Shown piece after piece: positions 57,651 to 64,000 of a stretch of 64,000 bases of DNA. A model generated the notes under the pieces. The model ran no database searches. It was given only the letters and a program-made list of their open reading frames with translations, and was not told the origin of the DNA. The position numbers were made by a program, and so were the translations under genes. Origin of the DNA: Streptomyces sp. CBMA152 (GTDB lineage Bacteria > Actinomycetota > Actinomycetes > Streptomycetales > Streptomycetaceae); contig NZ_MECJ01000033.1 in NCBI RefSeq assembly GCF_014596475.1, positions 248,001 to 312,000 on the forward strand, in the 5' to 3' direction. The number at the start of each line of letters is the position of its first letter. Position 1 is the first letter of the stretch.

Positions 57651-58655
57651 CTACATCGTCGCCGGGGCGGAACGTTCCGCCATCACCGGCTGACCGCCCC
57701 GCAGCAGCGCCGTCCCCAGCGGGGTCAGCGTGTGCAGCACCGCACTGCCGTGCCGCAGCGTCACCAGCAGGCCCGCCTCCCGCAGAACGCCGGCGTGCTG
57801 GCTGGCGGAGGCGAGCGACACCCCGGCCCGGCGGGCCAGTTCGCTGGTGGTCGCGCCGTGGCCGATCGACTGGAGCACCGCCGACCTGGTGTGCCCCACC
57901 AGCCGACCGAGCGACGGGGCGGTGCCCGACGTCGTCCGCTCGTACGGCGTGTGGGTGTGCGTGACCGGGTAGACCAGGACGGGCGGCAGCAGCGGGTCCT
58001 GCAGCGCCACCGGCGTACGGCGGCAGAAGAAGGACGGCTGGAGCAGCAGTCCGCGGCCCTCCAGGTAAAGGTCCCGGTCGACCGGGTAGTCCGCCTCCAG
58101 GACCGGGGCGCGCCAGCGCATCATCGGCGGGAGCGAGGCGAGCAGTTCGTCCGCCCCGCCGTCGAGGAGCGCACGGCCCCTGGCCCCCCGGTCGGCGTCG
58201 ACGCGGGCCTGGATGTGCGGCCAGTACGGCGAGATGGCGGCCCGGTGGTAGCCGCGCAGCGCGCCGAGGAGACGGTCCATCGGATCCGCGCCGCCGTCGG
58301 CGAGCGCCCGCAGCCAGCCCGGCAGCCCCCGGGGCCCTGCGACCCGGGTGAGCTCGTCCTGCAGTCGGTCCTGCCCGGTCTCGCGCACGACCTCCAGTGC
58401 TGACTCCAGGGTGTGCGGCCCTTCGGCGGGCGTGAGAAAGTCGGGAAAATAGCCGCGGCCCGGCACCACTGCGGAGAGCAGACGCGTTTCACCGTTCAAC
58501 CGGGTACGCGTTTCCGTTCGCCATTCACCGAAGACTAGGGCACCCCGACGGTCTCTTAATCGATGAAAGCTGAGAATCGTTTCCCACAGCGCGTCCGGAC
58601 CGGGCGCCATGCGCACCCGGGCCAGGTCCACGCCAGTGAAATGAATACGCAGCAC
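57651..58655 (-). CDS. DUF5937/ArsR-type helix-turn-helix regulator
   Basis: 334 residues. N-terminal ~230 residues match what I recall as DUF5937, and the C-terminal ~90 form an ArsR-type winged helix (ATTSELARRAGVSLASASQH, then AGLLVTLRHGSAVLHTLTPL). No metal-binding cysteines are seen. GGTGGAG lies 7 nt before the GTG at 58655. It is divergent from a 36-codon ORF across a region with three TTGCA repeats, which may be its operators. Confidence 0.83.
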   Translation of the reverse strand: MLRIHFTGVDLARVRMAPGPDALWETILSFHRLRDRRGALVFGEWRTETRTRLNGETRLLSAVVPGRGYFPDFLTPAEGPHTLESALEVVRETGQDRLQDELTRVAGPRGLPGWLRALADGGADPMDRLLGALRGYHRAAISPYWPHIQARVDADRGARGRALLDGGADELLASLPPMMRWRAPVLEADYPVDRDLYLEGRGLLLQPSFFCRRTPVALQDPLLPPVLVYPVTHTHTPYERTTSGTAPSLGRLVGHTRSAVLQSIGHGATTSELARRAGVSLASASQHAGVLREAGLLVTLRHGSAVLHTLTPLGTALLRGGQPVMAERSAPATM

Positions 58656-58677
58656 CGAATCTCCACCTGTCTCGAAT

Positions 58678-58704
58678 GTTGCAACGTGTTGCATTGTGTT
58701 GCAT
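58678..58704. promoter_or_regulatory. Three phased TGTTGCA repeats
   Basis: TGTTGCA at 58678, GTGTTGCAT at 58686 and again at 58696: three same-orientation copies spaced 9-10 bp, about one helical turn. They lie between the start of the regulator gene and the promoter of the small ORF. Confidence 0.7.
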
Positions 58705-58746
58705 CCGCAATCGTCCCGCCCCTGAGTATGCCTACCGTCACAGGCC

Positions 58747-58857
58747 GTGACCACCGGCCTTTCAGCCACACTTGAAAGGCATCGCGAGCAGCCCGTGCGT
58801 ACCGAAAAGCTGTACGTCGTCGGGCACGACACCGGGCCAACCGGAAAGACGTTGTGA
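58747..58857 (+). CDS. Small ORF, 36 codons, possible leaderless peptide
   Basis: GTG at 58747 to TGA at 58855-58857 encodes a basic peptide beginning MTTGLSATLERHREQP and ending LYVVGHDTGPTGKTL. TACCGT (58733-58738) ends 9 nt upstream, no Shine-Dalgarno, and a 19-bp-stem terminator follows 70 nt downstream, so the segment looks like a complete short transcription unit. A shorter start at 58795 is possible. I do not recognise the peptide; it could also be a non-coding RNA. Confidence 0.45.
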   Translation: MTTGLSATLERHREQPVRTEKLYVVGHDTGPTGKTL

Positions 58858-58927
58858 GGACCGTGGGGGGCTTTGCTTCGTCTGGCGGCGGTCGGCATGG
58901 TGGCGGCTCCGTGCCCGGCGGGGATGA

Positions 58928-58973
58928 CAGAGTGCGGTTCGCGGATGGGGATCCGTGAACCGCACTCTGCTTT
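58928..58973 (+). terminator. Strong rho-independent terminator after the small ORF
   Basis: Stem of 19 pairs (58928-58946 with 58951-58969, one G-T) around GGGG, followed by CTTTTA. Strongest intrinsic terminator in the window by stem and T-tract together, on the plus strand where the only upstream unit is the small ORF. Confidence 0.9.
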
Positions 58974-59074
58974 TACGGCAACGGGCTCATGAAATGTCCG
59001 TGCTTCAACAGGAATTAAGCGGCCGCACACTCGGGGAACATCCGGCCATCGCCACGAATCGCGCGTGAACAGGC

Positions 59075-59113
59075 GGAAGGGGCGGCACCCCCGCACAGGG
59101 TGCCGCCCCTTCC
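59075..59113 (-). terminator. Terminator of the PPDK gene
   Basis: GGAAGGGGCGGCACCC (59075-59090) pairs perfectly with GGGTGCCGCCCCTTCC (59098-59113) around a 7-nt loop, 66 nt past the PPDK stop codon. Confidence 0.85.
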
Positions 59114-59178
59114 ATGTGTTCCGAAGCCGCCGTCGGATCGGTGTTGAGGGTCGGGGACCCGACGGCGGCTCCGGGGCT

Positions 59179-61902
<2,724 letters not shown>

Positions 61903-62363
61903 GGGTCTCGACTCCTCGACGACTCGTTGGCTGCCCTGACGGCGAGGAACATACCCAGATCGAAGGTGTCTGGGTACGTCCACTTGCGCGTCATACGGCT
62001 TTAACCACTCGTCCGCCAGCAGATCGAAAGTAACTGGGAGGTAACCCGGGTGATCACCATTGCTTCACTCCCTGAAGGCGAGAGTGCCGAAAGAGCCACT
62101 ATTCCGCTCACCTGAGCAGCACTTCATGCATCTGAGTTCACTTCTTGAACACAGAAGGGGTGGCACTCAGTGCCACCCCTTCTAGAGATGCAACCGCCTC
62201 GAAAGTGCTCATCTGAGCGCAACCCCTATCAGGGGTGGCGAGAATCACGCCGCCGAGCGGGCCGGAATTCCACGATCCGGACCGTGGATCACGCCATCGC
62301 GAGACGACGGGCCACGAAGGTTTCGCCGCGCTTTCGTCCCGCTGTTGACCGTTTCGTACGGGT
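61903..62363. other. 460-bp intergenic region upstream of PPDK with stacked hairpins
   Basis: Hairpin set: GCTCA-CC-TGAGC (62106-62117), a 13-bp stem terminator (62153-62183), GCTCA-TC-TGAGC (62207-62218) and ACCCCT-ATC-AGGGGT (62222-62236). The two GCTCAnnTGAGC palindromes are 101 bp apart. It is the region where PPDK promoter and dusB terminator must lie. No open frame is convincing; a small RNA is possible. Confidence 0.5.
62153..62183. terminator. Hairpin terminator between dusB and ppdK
   Basis: AGAAGGGGTGGCA pairs with TGCCACCCCTTCT around CTCAG, perfect 13-bp stem. It lies about 180 nt past the dusB stop codon, so it may instead end another short transcript. Confidence 0.7.
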
Positions 62364-63491
62364 TCAGCCGCCGGAGGTGTCCAGCTCGGCGTCCGCGCTC
62401 ACGCCCGAGCAGTCGTACGGGTCCTTGAGCCAGCCGTCCGGCAGGACGACCCGGTTGTTGCCCGAGGTGCGCCCGCGCGGGCCGTCGGCGCCGACCGGCC
62501 ACGACTGGTCCAGATCGAGCTCGCTCAACTGAGCGCTCAGCTCGTCCAGCGACGAGGTGATCGCGAGGCTCTTGCGCATCTCCGAGCCGACCGCGAAGCC
62601 CTTGAGGTACCAGGCCACGTGCTTGCGGAAGTCGATGACCCCGCGCGACTCGTCGCCGATCCACTCGCCGAGCAGCGTCGCGTGCCGCACCATCACGTCC
62701 GCGACCGTGCGCAGGGTGGGGCGCGCGTAGGAGTCCGTACCCTCGAAGGCGGCCACCAGGTCGCCGAAGAGCCACGGGCGGCCGAGGCAGCCGCGTCCGA
62801 CGACGACGCCGTCGCAGCCGGTCTCCTTCATCATCCGCAGCGCGTCCTCGGCGGACCAGATGTCGCCGTTGCCGAGCACCGGGATCTCCGGGACGTGCTC
62901 CTTCAGGCGCGCGATGGCGTCCCAGTCCGCGGTGCCGCCGTAGTGCTGGGCGGCGGTGCGGCCGTGCAGCGCTATCGCGGTGACGCCCTCCTCGACGGCG
63001 ATCCGTCCGGCGTCCAGATAGGTGATGTGGTCGTCGTCGATGCCCTTGCGCATCTTCATCGTGATCGGCAGGTCCCCCGCGTTGGAGACGGCCTCGTTGA
63101 GGATCGCACGCAGCAGCGGCCGCTTGTACGGGAGCGCCGAGCCGCCGCCCTTGCGGGTCACCTTGGGCACCGGGCAGCCGAAGTTCAGGTCGATGTGGTC
63201 GGCCAGGTCCTCGTCGACGATCATGCGGACCGCCTTGCCGACGGTGACCGGGTCGACGCCGTACAGCTGGATCGAGCGAGGCGTCTCCGTCTCGTCGAAG
63301 TGGATCAGCTGCATGGTCTTCTCGTTGCGCTCGACCAGCGCCCGCGTCGTGATCATCTCGCTCACGAACAGCCCCTTGCCGCCGCTGAACTCACGGCAGA
63401 GGGTACGGAACGGGGCATTGGTGATGCCGGCCATGGGTGCCAGCACCACGGGAGGCTGCACGGCATGCGGGCCGATGTTGAGCGTGGTCAT
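62364..63491 (-). CDS. dusB: tRNA-dihydrouridine synthase DusB
   Basis: 375 residues. FMN/TIM-barrel signature VVLAPMAGITNAPFR, catalytic Cys106 in DLNFGCPVPKV, HGRTAAQHYGGTADW and GNGDIWSAEDALRMM. It reduces uridine to dihydrouridine in tRNA D-loops with NADPH. The ATG at 63491 is chosen over the frame start at 63509 because it begins MTTLNIG, as in the family. It is divergent from an MFS exporter gene across 82 bp. Confidence 0.93.
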   Translation of the reverse strand: MTTLNIGPHAVQPPVVLAPMAGITNAPFRTLCREFSGGKGLFVSEMITTRALVERNEKTMQLIHFDETETPRSIQLYGVDPVTVGKAVRMIVDEDLADHIDLNFGCPVPKVTRKGGGSALPYKRPLLRAILNEAVSNAGDLPITMKMRKGIDDDHITYLDAGRIAVEEGVTAIALHGRTAAQHYGGTADWDAIARLKEHVPEIPVLGNGDIWSAEDALRMMKETGCDGVVVGRGCLGRPWLFGDLVAAFEGTDSYARPTLRTVADVMVRHATLLGEWIGDESRGVIDFRKHVAWYLKGFAVGSEMRKSLAITSSLDELSAQLSELDLDQSWPVGADGPRGRTSGNNRVVLPDGWLKDPYDCSGVSADAELDTSGG

Positions 63492-63520
63492 TACGCCATT
63501 GTCGCGCATCCCCGCGTTAA

Positions 63521-63569
63521 TTAGTTAGCCGTACTACATGGACCAGGTCGTTAGTTAGGCGTACTATCT
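63521..63569. promoter_or_regulatory. Two direct repeats before the MFS gene
   Basis: TTAGTTAGCCGTACTACAT (63521) and TTAGTTAGGCGTACTATCT (63551), 30 bp apart. Each holds the dyad TAGT-N7-ACTA. The second overlaps TACTAT (63562-63567), the likely -10 box, which ends 7 nt before the ATG. This fits a MarR/TetR-type repressor of drug efflux. Confidence 0.72.
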
Positions 63570-63573
63570 AGGG

Positions 63574-64000
63574 ATGCCCGATCTCAGTCCCCGCCGCCGC
63601 ATACTCGTGCTCGCGATCTGCTGCATGAGTCTGCTCATCGTCGGCCTCGACAACACGATCCTGAACGTGGCGCTGCCCACCATGCAGCGCGAACTGCACA
63701 CCTCCGTCTCCGGGATGCAGTGGACGATCGACGCGTACACCCTCGTCCTCGCCTCCCTGCTGATGCTCGCGGGCTCGACCGCCGACCGCATCGGACGCCG
63801 CCGCGTCTTCATGGCAGGCCTGGTGATCTTCACCCTCGGCTCGCTGCTCTGCTCGCTCGCCCCGAACCTGTCCTCCCTGGTCGCCTTCCGCACCATCCAG
63901 GCGGTCGGCGGCTCGATGCTCAACCCGGTGGCGATGTCGATCATCACCAACACCTTCACCGACCCACGTGAACGCGCCCGCGCCATCGGCGTGTGGAGCG
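63574..64000 (+). CDS. MFS drug efflux transporter, DHA2 type (partial, N-terminal)
   Basis: 142 codons to the window end. The DHA2 signature LIVGLDNTILNVALPTMQREL (D-N-T-I-L-N-V-A-L-P) lies in helix 1, followed by MFS motif A in GSTADRIGRRRVFMAGL and GGSMLNPVAMSIITNTF. It should be a 14-helix proton-driven multidrug exporter of the QacA/EmrB class. Predicted leaderless. Confidence 0.9.
   Translation, partial: MPDLSPRRRILVLAICCMSLLIVGLDNTILNVALPTMQRELHTSVSGMQWTIDAYTLVLASLLMLAGSTADRIGRRRVFMAGLVIFTLGSLLCSLAPNLSSLVAFRTIQAVGGSMLNPVAMSIITNTFTDPRERARAIGVWS

Larger units (their letters stand above)
58858..59178. other. Intergenic region with two terminators
   Basis: 320 bp between the small ORF and the end of PPDK. 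It holds the terminator at 58928-58973 and the PPDK terminator at 59075-59113. The rest (including GGAATTAAGCGGCC near 59011) shows no gene or known RNA. Confidence 0.6.

Overview
The window is chromosomal DNA of a high-GC actinomycete, almost certainly a Streptomyces. Third codon positions are nearly all G or C, GTG starts are common, and gene content and order resemble the S. coelicolor region around SCO2386-SCO2496 (recalled, not searched): fasR-fabD-fabH-acpP-fabF, mbl, matB, hrdA-dnaG-dgt, a SoxR-type FMN reductase, nirBD, ppdk and dusB. I see no prophage, plasmid, CRISPR array or insertion sequence. It looks like ordinary core chromosome, with its interest in promoters, small elements and a few proteins with altered active sites.

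Layout. 1-4 kb: end of a SHOCT-domain gene, a MerR/aldo-keto reductase pair, an acetyltransferase, a serine hydrolase and a pirin. 4-9 kb: type II fatty acid synthase operon behind its PucR-type regulator FasR, closed by a 14-bp-stem terminator. 9-18 kb: DUF3145 protein, SGNH lipoprotein, aldose epimerase, a secreted pyroglutamyl-peptidase-like protein, EI24 membrane protein, a second serine hydrolase, Ohr, and an MDR reductase divergent from a MarR regulator. 18-28 kb: MreB-like Mbl with a truncated GAF sensor kinase, MatB plus an acyl-CoA carboxyltransferase, MFS exporter, methyltransferase, and three tRNAs (CAU and two Asn). 28-43 kb: sugar kinase, heterodimeric ABC exporter, HrdA sigma factor, DnaG, FAD oxidoreductase, dGTPase, CbiX-like chelatase, SanA-like protein, gamma-glutamylcyclotransferase. 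43-50 kb: lipoprotein plus histidine kinase, thermolysin-type protease, FMN reductase with a SoxR box, class IV aminotransferase, secreted protein plus class F sortase. 50-64 kb: nirBD behind a GlnR site, TetR plus SDR sharing an operator, second SDR, APC permease, DUF5937/ArsR regulator facing a 36-codon ORF, PPDK, DusB and the start of a DHA2 MFS exporter.

Connections. FabD/FabH/AcpP/FabF and MatB/carboxyltransferase belong to malonyl-CoA and fatty-acid metabolism. The CbiX-like chelatase may supply siroheme for NirB. Several regulators have readable operators: MerR palindrome, SoxR box, GlnR box pair, duplicated TetR operator, MarR dyad, twin repeats before the MFS gene. Many start codons lie 7-9 nt after a TAnnnT hexamer with no ribosome binding site, predicting leaderless mRNAs.

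Most unusual items: (1) a mosaic family of intergenic repeats, eight copies of a long hairpin element plus G/C-tract modules, placed just after stop codons; (2) a 36-codon ORF cassette with promoter and strong terminator, separated from a DUF5937 regulator by three TTGCA repeats spaced about 9 bp; (3) enzyme-family proteins with replaced catalytic residues (Cys to Ser in a pyroglutamyl-peptidase-like protein, SxxK lysine to Thr in a serine hydrolase, missing ATP-binding boxes in the kinase next to mbl).
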